Assembly: GCA_009885605.1 (NCBI GenBank)
Contig: VFKK01000068.1
Coordinates: 1 to 5,067 of the forward strand
Reading direction: 5' to 3'
Length of the DNA stretch: 5,067 nucleotides
From: Cyclobacteriaceae bacterium
GTDB taxonomy: Bacteria; Bacteroidota; Bacteroidia; Cytophagales; Cyclobacteriaceae
Translations under genes and position numbers: made by a program
Shown: in pieces, positions 1 through 5,035 of the stretch
Numbering within the stretch: position 1 is the stretch's first letter
How the letters are laid out: each line of letters opens with the position of its first letter
The notes under the pieces: model-generated
Told to the model about the DNA's origin: nothing
Database searches by the model: none
The model's input: only the letters and a program-made list of their open reading frames with translations

Positions 1-225
1 CTTGCGATGTACCATGATCAGGGATTGATTCCATTCAAATCCATCGCATTCAGTACGGGAGTGAACTTTACCGCAGGTCTGCCTGTCATCCGAACATCAC
101 CGGATCATGGCACTGCCTATAATATTGCAGGTAAAAATATGGCAGATGAAGGATCGATGAGGGCGGCAATTTTACTTGCTTCAGATATCATCGCACTGCA
201 TCATCCTGAGGAGATTTTGGACTAA
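1..225 (+). CDS. pdxA: 4-hydroxythreonine-4-phosphate dehydrogenase PdxA, C-terminal part
   Basis: This is the last 74 codons of PdxA; the reading frame is open from base 1, so the gene begins outside the window. PdxA oxidises 4-phosphohydroxy-L-threonine with NAD in the DXP-dependent pathway to pyridoxal 5'-phosphate, in the cytoplasm. The family signature YHDQGLIPFK is visible at once: its His matches the third metal ligand (His266 in E. coli), and its final Lys matches substrate-binding Lys274. The Asn of GVNFT and the Arg of VIRTS match the other substrate residues, Asn283 and Arg292. DHGTA follows, as in the family. The C-terminus ends in the usual helix without truncation. An AT-rich gap of 112 bp with its own promoter-like site separates it from the DUF177 gene, so the two may not share all transcripts. 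Identification is firm; the N-terminal two-thirds cannot be judged. Confidence 0.96.
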   Translation, partial: LAMYHDQGLIPFKSIAFSTGVNFTAGLPVIRTSPDHGTAYNIAGKNMADEGSMRAAILLASDIIALHHPEEILD

Positions 226-263
226 AAAATCCAAAAAGTATACTTATAAATGACGACACCAAA

Positions 264-302
264 GAATATTTTAAATTCTGTTTCAAACTTTTTAAAATAT
301 TC
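264..302. repeat. Perfect 12-bp inverted repeat upstream of yceD
   Basis: The arms GAATATTTTAAA (264-275) and TTTAAAATATTC (291-302) are exact reverse complements around a 15-base spacer, which itself contains GTTTCAAAC. The repeat begins 38 bases after the pdxA stop. No run of T follows the right arm (the next bases are CCTAAA), so it does not look like a normal intrinsic terminator. It covers the putative -33 element and ends two bases before the -7 element of the candidate yceD promoter. It could therefore be a protein-binding operator, or a stabilising hairpin at the pdxA mRNA end. The AT-rich composition raises the chance of coincidence, but 12 uninterrupted pairs is long. Confidence 0.6.
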
Positions 303-312
303 CCTAAATTTG
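281..312 (+). promoter_or_regulatory. Putative Bacteroidota-type promoter for yceD-rpmF
   Basis: TAAATTTG at 305-312 fits the Bacteroidota -7 consensus TAnnTTTG exactly. TTTC at 281-284, one base off the -33 element TTTG, lies 20 bases upstream, which is normal spacing. Initiation would fall near base 318, giving a leader of about 20 bases before the GTG start at 338. The imperfect -33 element and the AT-rich surroundings keep this tentative. Confidence 0.5.
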
Positions 313-337
313 CGCTCTTAAATCGAGCTAAGTAAAC

Positions 338-910
338 GTGAAATTCTTTAAAACCTTTGATATTGAAGTAATTAAGTTCAAAGAGGGAAGACACGAAATT
401 GACTTCCAAATAGGAGATTCTTTCTTCCAGCATTTTGAAGACAATGAAATAGTGAAACAAGGCCAGCTAGCCGTACGGGTTATCATGGATAAAGGAGCAA
501 ATTTGATAGACCTATCTTTTCACATCAATGGCTCAGTGAGGCTGACCTGCGACAGAAGTTTGGAGGAGTTTGATCACCCGCTAGATTTCACTGAAAAGAT
601 CATTTACAAATACGGATCTGAGGAACAGGAAATCAACGAGGATGTGATCATGATTACAAGGGATACCCCTGTTATCAATGTTGCCCAGTTGATTTACGAG
701 TTTATCTTATTGGCTTTGCCACTTAAGAAAATTCACCCGGACTACCGAAATGAATTGGATAATGAGGATTACGAAGGTGAAGGCGGATATGCCTACATCG
801 ACAAATCGGCAACTGAAAAGACTGGCGAAGATTCAGAGTCCGGAGAAGAAGAAAATGAACCAATCGATCCCAGATGGGAATTGTTGAAAAAATTAAAAAA
901 CAAGGAATAA
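338..910 (+). CDS. DUF177 (YceD-like) protein, 23S rRNA/L32-associated
   Basis: This encodes a 190-residue soluble protein of the DUF177/YceD family, which is nearly always found just upstream of rpmF. Its biochemical role is unsettled; plant and bacterial members have been linked to 23S rRNA accumulation, so a part in 50S assembly is likely. Visible family marks are the opening FDIEVIKFKEGRHE, the core segment LTCDRSLEEFDHPL (residues 69-82, Cys71), and the later stretch VAQLIYEFILLALPLKKIHP (115-134). A very acidic linker follows (about 136-176), then DPRWELLKKL near the C-terminus, the usual Bacteroidota ending. There is no signal peptide; the hydrophobic stretch at 118-129 belongs to the domain and is not a membrane segment. 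The start is GTG at 338: a TAA lies in frame three codons upstream and the next ATG would remove 49 conserved-region residues. It sits 18 bp before rpmF. Confidence 0.9.
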   Translation: MKFFKTFDIEVIKFKEGRHEIDFQIGDSFFQHFEDNEIVKQGQLAVRVIMDKGANLIDLSFHINGSVRLTCDRSLEEFDHPLDFTEKIIYKYGSEEQEINEDVIMITRDTPVINVAQLIYEFILLALPLKKIHPDYRNELDNEDYEGEGGYAYIDKSATEKTGEDSESGEEENEPIDPRWELLKKLKNKE

Positions 911-928
911 TTAAAAACCACGCATAAA

Positions 929-1120
929 ATGGCACATCCTAAACGAAAAATTTCGAAAACCAGAAGAGATAAGAGAAGAACTCATTACAAGTTGGAAGCA
1001 CCAGGATTGGCTAAATGCCAGACTACTGGTGAGATGCACTTGCCACACAGAGCTTATTGGTTGGACGGTAAATTGTACTTCAAAGGACAAGTTATCATTG
1101 AGAAAGAAATCACGGCTTAA
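929..1120 (+). CDS. rpmF: 50S ribosomal protein L32 (zinc-ribbon-less form)
   Basis: This encodes a 63-residue, strongly basic protein of the large ribosomal subunit. The N-terminus MAHPKRKISKTRRDKRRTH is the L32 signature (MA.PKRK.SK.R...RR.H), and the total length is normal. The middle segment CQTTGEMHLPHRAYWLDGKL aligns with the zinc-ribbon part of L32, but only Cys30 remains of the four cysteines seen in zinc-binding versions; Thr33 stands where the second would be. This fits the non-zinc form expected in Bacteroidota and should not require zinc. The ATG at 929 is the only plausible start, 18 bp after the DUF177 stop, so the two genes are very likely co-transcribed. A strong intrinsic terminator begins 20 bp after its stop codon. 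Confidence 0.98.
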   Translation: MAHPKRKISKTRRDKRRTHYKLEAPGLAKCQTTGEMHLPHRAYWLDGKLYFKGQVIIEKEITA

Positions 1121-1140
1121 TTAGCCTTCAATTATTATTT

Positions 1141-1178
1141 AAATCCATTTGCTTAGGCGAATGGATTTTTTTGTTTTT
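1141..1178 (+). terminator. Intrinsic terminator after rpmF
   Basis: A 12-bp stem with one G·U pair forms between AAATCCATTTGC (1141-1152) and GCGAATGGATTT (1157-1168), closed by the four-base loop TTAG. The right arm runs into seven T (1166-1172), one G and five more T. It lies 20 bp after the rpmF stop and marks the end of the yceD-rpmF transcript, so fabH needs its own promoter. Confidence 0.9.
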
Positions 1179-1234
1179 CACCCAATACAAAAACACTGTA
1201 GCTCAAAGCCTTAGCTCTATGCATCAGGATTTGG

Positions 1235-1266
1235 TTTGGTGTTGAATGACAATTGTAATATTTTTG
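1235..1266 (+). promoter_or_regulatory. Bacteroidota-type promoter for fabH-efp-accBC
   Basis: TTTG at 1235-1238 and TATTTTTG at 1259-1266 match the Bacteroidota -33 (TTTG) and -7 (TAnnTTTG) elements exactly, 20 bases apart. Transcription would begin near base 1272, leaving a leader of roughly 78 bases before the fabH ATG. Its position, between the rpmF terminator and fabH, supports the call. A TTTGCA/TGCAAA inverted pair (1263-1268 and 1287-1292) spans the expected start site and could bind a regulator, though six bases is short. Confidence 0.7.
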
Positions 1267-1306
1267 CATTTCCTAAATGAGGCCCTTGCAAATACCAACC
1301 AGGCAG

Positions 1307-1332
1307 GAAGCTCAGCCAAGACTAAGAGCTTC
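1307..1332 (+). promoter_or_regulatory. Hairpin in the fabH 5' leader
   Basis: GAAGCTC (1307-1313) and GAGCTTC (1326-1332) are exact reverse complements with a 12-base loop, ending 17 bases before the fabH ATG. With no Shine-Dalgarno sequence in view, a stem here could affect ribosome access or mRNA life. No T-run follows, so it is not a terminator. It does not resemble any riboswitch that I know. Confidence 0.4.
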
Positions 1333-1349
1333 AATTTAAAATCAGAAAA

Positions 1350-2348
1350 ATGACCAAACTCAGAGCCATGATAACCGGAATTCAGGGATATGTTCCTGAA
1401 TACATACTTACCAATAAAGAATTGGAAAAACTGGTTGAAACAAACGATGAGTGGATCGTTTCAAGAACAGGGATTAAAGAGCGAAGGATCTTAAAAGGTG
1501 AAAACCAAGGAACATCTGTAATGGGAATCGAGGCTGTAAAAGGCCTTTTGGAAAAGACGGGTACCAATCCGATGGATATCGAATTGATTATTTGTGCTAC
1601 TGTAACTCCGGATATGCCTTTCCCGGCCACTGCAAACATCATAGCAGATAAAGTAGGAGCTAAAAAGAGCTTCAGTTTTGATATTTCAGCTGCTTGCTCA
1701 GGATTTTTATATGCTCTTCAGATGGGAAGTCAGTTTATCCAGGCTGGAACTCATAAAAAAGTCATTGTCGTAGGCGCTGATAAGATGTCATCGATCGTTG
1801 ATTATACAGACAGAACCACCTGCATTCTATTTGGTGATGGTGCTGGTGCAGTTTTGTTGGAAGCGACCACGGAAGATTACGGAATAATGGATGCAATTCT
1901 GAAATCAGATGGGTCAGGAGAGCATTTTCTTCATATGAAAGCGGGAGGAAGCAGAAGACCTGCAACTCTGGAGACATTGGAAGCTAGAGAGCATTATGCA
2001 TTTCAAGAAGGGTCCACTGTTTATAAATTCGCAGTAACCAATATGGCTGACGTGAGTGCTGAAGTCATGGAAAGAAATGGTTTGAAAGGTGAAGACGTTG
2101 CATGGCTGGTGCCACATCAGGCAAATAAGCGTATCATTGATGCGACTGCTAACAGAATGGGGATCGGACAGGACAAAGTGATGATGAATATTGAAAAGTA
2201 CGGGAACACAACAGCTGCTACAATTCCTCTCTGCCTCTGGGACTATGAAAGCCAACTCAAAAAAGGGGACAATCTAATTCTTGCTGCTTTTGGAGGAGGA
2301 TTCACCTGGGGTTCCATTTATCTGAAATGGGCTTACGATCCCAAATAA
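1350..2348 (+). CDS. fabH: Beta-ketoacyl-ACP synthase III FabH
   Basis: FabH carries out the first condensation of type II fatty-acid synthesis: it takes an acyl group from acyl-CoA and joins it to malonyl-ACP, releasing CO2, in the cytoplasm as a dimer. The 332-residue length is normal. The catalytic triad is complete: Cys116 in DISAACSGF, His256 in VPHQAN and Asn286 in YGNTTAATIP. The N-terminal block NDEWIVSRTGIKER (residues 32-45) is the FabH segment that contacts CoA, with Trp35 and Arg39. FGDGAGAVLL (161-170) and the closing AAFGGGFTWGS (312-322) are also typical. The ATG at 1350 is preferred over Met7 because family members begin with the same MTK.RA..TG pattern. Bacteroidota make many iso-branched fatty acids, so branched acyl-CoA primers are likely, but the sequence alone does not prove it. 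efp follows after 30 bp. Confidence 0.97.
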   Translation: MTKLRAMITGIQGYVPEYILTNKELEKLVETNDEWIVSRTGIKERRILKGENQGTSVMGIEAVKGLLEKTGTNPMDIELIICATVTPDMPFPATANIIADKVGAKKSFSFDISAACSGFLYALQMGSQFIQAGTHKKVIVVGADKMSSIVDYTDRTTCILFGDGAGAVLLEATTEDYGIMDAILKSDGSGEHFLHMKAGGSRRPATLETLEAREHYAFQEGSTVYKFAVTNMADVSAEVMERNGLKGEDVAWLVPHQANKRIIDATANRMGIGQDKVMMNIEKYGNTTAATIPLCLWDYESQLKKGDNLILAAFGGGFTWGSIYLKWAYDPK

Positions 2349-2378
2349 ATTCTAAAGAATAATTAATAATAACCTAAT

Positions 2379-2942
2379 ATGGCAAGTACTGCAGATTTTA
2401 AGAATGGACTTTGTCTGGTTTTGAACAATGATATTTATTCCATTACGGAATTTCAGCATGTGAAACCAGGAAAAGGTCCGGCTTTTGTAAGAACTAAGTT
2501 TAAAAGTCTTACAAGCGGTAAAACATTGGATAAGACATTCAATGCCGGTGAAAAAATAACGACTGCAAGAGTTGAGAAAAGACCTCATCAATTCCTCTAC
2601 TCGGATGAGATGGGTTACAACTTCATGGACACCACTACTTTTGAGCAAATCTCCATTCAGGAAAAACTGATTGAGAGACCCAAGCTTTTGAAAGATGGTC
2701 AATTGGTAGACATCATGGTTCACGATGAAACTGAAACCCCATTAATTGTTGAATTACCCCCTTTTGTAGAATTGATGATTACCTATACCGAGCCAGGTAT
2801 CAAAGGTGACACTGCTACGAATGCACAGAAGCCCGCAACTCTGGAAACCGGAGCAATAGTGATGGTTCCGCTTTTTGTGGAGCAAGACACGATGATCCGT
2901 GTGGATACCCGAGATGGTTCGTACTCTGAAAGAGTAAAATAA
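2379..2942 (+). CDS. efp: Translation elongation factor P
   Basis: EF-P binds between the P and E sites of ribosomes stalled on consecutive prolines and speeds peptide-bond formation. The 187-residue protein has the three expected domains: an N-terminal KOW-like domain (about 1-62), a central OB domain (about 65-125) and a C-terminal OB domain (about 128-186). The loop tip VKPGKGPAF carries Lys32, equivalent to the Lys34 that E. coli EpmA/EpmB modify; whether this organism modifies it cannot be told here. The C-terminal VDTRDGSYSERVK is the family ending. The ATG at 2379 is the only reasonable start and gives the standard MA..ADF.NG opening. It lies 30 bp after fabH and 65 bp before accB, very probably in one operon, although a hairpin in the second gap may reduce read-through. 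Confidence 0.98.
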   Translation: MASTADFKNGLCLVLNNDIYSITEFQHVKPGKGPAFVRTKFKSLTSGKTLDKTFNAGEKITTARVEKRPHQFLYSDEMGYNFMDTTTFEQISIQEKLIERPKLLKDGQLVDIMVHDETETPLIVELPPFVELMITYTEPGIKGDTATNAQKPATLETGAIVMVPLFVEQDTMIRVDTRDGSYSERVK

Positions 2943-2951
2943 TTTAACTTT

Positions 2952-2992
2952 AGCTGTGTGACCTGAATAAATTCACGCAGCTTTATTATTTT
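2952..2992 (+). terminator. Possible partial terminator or attenuator between efp and accB
   Basis: AGCTGTGTGA (2952-2961) pairs with TCACGCAGCT (2973-2982) over ten bases, including one U·G pair, with an 11-base loop. It is followed by TTATTATTTT (2983-2992), a T-rich but interrupted tail. The hairpin starts ten bases after the efp stop and ends 25 bases before the accB ATG. The broken T-tract suggests partial rather than full termination; mRNA processing or end protection is an alternative. No separate promoter for accB stands out. Confidence 0.55.
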
Positions 2993-3007
2993 AAAACCCA
3001 ACACAAG

Positions 3008-3514
3008 ATGTCTGAAAACATCCCTCAAAAAAAGAGACCTATGAAAGCAAAAGAGATTCAGGAATTGATCGATTATATCTCAAATTCCGGTTTGGCTGAA
3101 GTAAAGATCAAAACAGAAGAATTTGAACTTTCTATAAAAAAATACGCAGATCCGGGTCAGGTAAGAATGGTAGAAAGCGCTCCTGCAGTAATGCACGCCA
3201 CTGCGCCCGCTTCAGCTCCCCATATTCCTGCACCAGTTGCAGTTCAGCCTCCGGTGGTTATTCCTTCCAACTTGTTGGAGATCAAATCTCCCATGATAGG
3301 CACATTCTATTTGACTCCAAATCCTGATTCTCCAAATTTTGTTACAGAAGGCGATGCTATAAAAGCAGGCCAAACCGTTTGCATCATTGAAGCCATGAAG
3401 CTTTTCAACGAAATAGAATCTGAAATTTCAGGGAAAATCGTGAAAATCCTTGTTTCGAATGCTTCACCGGTAGAATACGATCAACCATTATTCCTGGTAG
3501 ACCCAGCTGGTTAA
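3008..3514 (+). CDS. accB: Acetyl-CoA carboxylase biotin carboxyl carrier protein (BCCP)
   Basis: AccB carries the biotin that AccC carboxylates and that the AccA/AccD carboxyltransferase uses to make malonyl-CoA. In the 168 residues, the N-terminal helical region (MKAKEIQELIDYISNSGL, from residue 12) is followed by a strand region containing EFELSIKK. A flexible linker rich in Ala and Pro comes next (about 57-88), then the biotinyl domain (about 90-166). The biotin-accepting Lys131 lies in EAMKLF. TPNPDSPNF (103-111) forms the 'thumb' that sets bacterial BCCP apart from other biotin domains, so this is AccB and not a pyruvate or propionyl carboxylase carrier. The start is uncertain: ATG at 3008 gives eleven extra residues (MSENIPQKKRP), while ATG at 3041 matches the usual family N-terminus and follows AAAGAGA. 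accC begins 28 bp downstream. Confidence 0.97.
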   Translation: MSENIPQKKRPMKAKEIQELIDYISNSGLAEVKIKTEEFELSIKKYADPGQVRMVESAPAVMHATAPASAPHIPAPVAVQPPVVIPSNLLEIKSPMIGTFYLTPNPDSPNFVTEGDAIKAGQTVCIIEAMKLFNEIESEISGKIVKILVSNASPVEYDQPLFLVDPAG

Positions 3515-3542
3515 TTTTTTTTACACCCCAAAAAAAGAACCT

Positions 3543-4892
3543 GTGTTCAAAAAAATATTAATAGCCAACCGCGGCGAAATCGCTCTAAGAATTATCCGTA
3601 CCTGTAAGGAAATGGGGATAAAGACAGTTGCTGTTTATTCCACGGTAGACAAAGACAGTTTGCACGTAAGATTTGCAGACGAAGCAGTTTGTATCGGACC
3701 CGCACCCAGTCGTGAATCCTATCTGAATATCCCGAGGATCATTGCGGCAGCAGAAATCACGAATGCAGACGCAATCCATCCCGGATATGGATTCTTATCA
3801 GAAAATGCTGAGTTTTCCAGAATTTGTGAGGAATACAATATCAAGTTCATCGGTGCCAGCCCGGACATGATAGCCAAAATGGGCGATAAAGCAACGGCAA
3901 AAGCAACCATGAAAGAAGCCGGTGTTCCAACAATTCCGGGTTCTGTAGGATTGATTGATTCCATTGAACAAGGTTTGGTAATCGCTAATGAAATTGGTTA
4001 TCCTGTAATTCTGAAAGCAACTGCCGGTGGTGGTGGCCGTGGCATGAGGATTGTCAAAGAAGATAAGGATTTCAAAAAGGCCTGGGATGATGCAAGAATG
4101 GAATCAAGTGCTGCCTTCGGAAACGATGGTTTGTATCTGGAGAAATTCGTGGAAGAGCCTCGTCACATTGAGATCCAAATCGTGGGGGATCATACGGGAA
4201 AAGCTTGTCACCTTTCTGAGCGTGACTGCTCTATTCAAAGAAGACATCAAAAACTGGTTGAAGAAACTCCTTCTCCATTCATCACTGAGGAACTCCGTGA
4301 TGCAATGGGAAAAGCAGCTATCAAAGGTGCTGAAGCCATCAAATACGAGGGTGCAGGTACAGTCGAATTTCTGGTGGATAAGAATCGCAACTTCTACTTC
4401 ATGGAAATGAACACCCGTATCCAGGTGGAGCATCCCATTACTGAAGAAGTGACTGATTTTGATCTGATCAAAGAACAGATCAAAGTGGCAGCCGGCGAAA
4501 CCATCAGTGGAAGAAATTATTTTCCTAAGCTATTCGCTATGGAGTGCCGAATCAATGCGGAAGATGTTGCTCATGGATTTAGACCAAGTCCGGGGAAAAT
4601 CCTGAACCTACATATTCCGGGTGGACGTGGCGTTAGAGTTGACTCGCACGTCTATGCAGGCTATGTGATTCCACCAAATTATGATTCCATGATTGCCAAG
4701 CTGATTGTCAGCGGTCAGTCTCGTGAAGAAGTGATAGTGAGAATGAAAAGAGCCTTGGAAGAATTTGTAATTGACGGTATCAAAACTACCATTCCATTTC
4801 ACATCGCATTGCTCAGTGATCCGAAATTCATTGAAGGAGACTTTACGACGAAATTTCTTGAGACTTTTGATTTTTCAGTCATTAAATACTGA
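3543..4892 (+). CDS. accC: Acetyl-CoA carboxylase, biotin carboxylase subunit
   Basis: AccC uses ATP and bicarbonate to carboxylate the biotin on AccB, the first half-reaction of acetyl-CoA carboxylase. At 449 residues it has the same length as E. coli AccC. The order is an N-terminal biotin-carboxylase domain (FKKILIANRGEIALRII, 2-18), an ATP-grasp domain (about 115-320) and a C-terminal domain ending in the conserved IDGIKTT region (410-416). ATP-binding residues include Lys116 and Lys158, the glycine loop AGGGGRGM (161-168) and ERDCSIQRRHQK (226-237). Metal and catalytic residues Glu275, Glu288, Arg292 and Glu296 (MEMNTRIQVEHP) and Arg336 are present. No biotinyl domain is fused to it, which fits a separate accB upstream. 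The start is GTG at 3543: it gives the exact family N-terminus, and no ATG lies in frame between the accB stop and it. A strong terminator follows 22 bp after the stop, ending the operon. Confidence 0.97.
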   Translation: MFKKILIANRGEIALRIIRTCKEMGIKTVAVYSTVDKDSLHVRFADEAVCIGPAPSRESYLNIPRIIAAAEITNADAIHPGYGFLSENAEFSRICEEYNIKFIGASPDMIAKMGDKATAKATMKEAGVPTIPGSVGLIDSIEQGLVIANEIGYPVILKATAGGGGRGMRIVKEDKDFKKAWDDARMESSAAFGNDGLYLEKFVEEPRHIEIQIVGDHTGKACHLSERDCSIQRRHQKLVEETPSPFITEELRDAMGKAAIKGAEAIKYEGAGTVEFLVDKNRNFYFMEMNTRIQVEHPITEEVTDFDLIKEQIKVAAGETISGRNYFPKLFAMECRINAEDVAHGFRPSPGKILNLHIPGGRGVRVDSHVYAGYVIPPNYDSMIAKLIVSGQSREEVIVRMKRALEEFVIDGIKTTIPFHIALLSDPKFIEGDFTTKFLETFDFSVIKY

Positions 4893-4914
4893 TTTTCAAA
4901 ACACTATATATAAT

Positions 4915-4943
4915 AAAAGCCATCCCGAAGGGTGGCTTTTTTT
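4915..4943 (+). terminator. Intrinsic terminator after accC
   Basis: AAAAGCCATCC (4915-4925) pairs with GGGTGGCTTTT (4930-4940) over eleven bases including one U·G pair, with the tetraloop CGAA. Seven T (4937-4943) follow. It lies 22 bp after the accC stop. The A-run on the left arm means the hairpin could also stop transcripts coming from the other side, though less efficiently. Confidence 0.93.
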
Positions 4944-4950
4944 AATTTAT

Positions 4951-5007
4951 GATTATCCGCAATTCTGCCACTAAGGTGAAAATGAGGTGAGAAAATGGCG
5001 GATAATC
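4951..5007. repeat. Inverted repeat in the intergenic region after accC
   Basis: GATTATCCGC (4951-4960) and GCGGATAATC (4998-5007) are exact reverse complements. Allowing a few mismatches, the arms extend inward to 21 bases each (4951-4971 and 4987-5007, 17 of 21 positions agreeing) with a 15-base loop. No T-run follows either arm, so this is not an obvious terminator. Within it, AGGTGAAAATG (4974-4984) is repeated at once as AGGTGAGAAAATG (4985-4997). It could be a small non-autonomous repeat element, a decayed palindrome or a binding site; I cannot choose from one copy. Confidence 0.6.
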
Positions 5008-5035
5008 GTCCACAGACCACGGTCGACTGACCACA
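5008..5035. repeat. Degenerate 7-bp tandem repeat
   Basis: Starting directly after the inverted repeat, the sequence splits into four heptamers: GTCCACA, GACCACG, GTCGACT and GACCACA. They fit the pattern G-W-C-S-A-C-D. A fifth unit (GTTGCTG) no longer fits. It looks like a short, decayed intergenic repeat array with no coding potential. The remaining bases (5036-5067) show nothing that I can assign. Confidence 0.5.

Noticed and set aside
236..245. 10-bp palindrome AAGTATACTT shortly after pdxA
   Set aside because: It is short and AT-rich, lies away from the promoter-like elements, and could easily occur by chance.
1200..1217. TAGCTC direct repeat 12 bp apart upstream of the fabH promoter
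   Set aside because: Six bases with no palindromic structure is too little to support a binding site.
1121..1349. Remnant of plsX between rpmF and fabH
   Set aside because: No frame in the 229-bp gap shows PlsX-like residues; the gap is filled by a terminator, a promoter and a leader.
1914..2255. 113-codon open frame on the minus strand inside fabH
   Set aside because: It lies wholly antisense to an intact fabH, shows no recognisable domain, is Cys/His/Ser-rich in the manner of frame shadows, and has no promoter or spacing that suggests a gene.
2352..2723. 123-codon open frame on the minus strand over efp
   Set aside because: It is antisense to conserved efp and has no family resemblance; it is best explained as a shadow of efp codon use.
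2945..2952. TAACTTTA as a possible -7 element for accB
   Set aside because: The last base differs from TAnnTTTG and there is no TTTG or TTG at the right distance upstream.
4051..4410. 119-codon + strand frame within accC
   Set aside because: It overlaps the ATP-grasp core of accC in another frame; the accC frame is complete and conserved, so no frameshift or nested gene is needed.
4771..4974. 67-codon + strand frame running over the accC end and its terminator
   Set aside because: It reads through the terminator hairpin and matches no known protein pattern.
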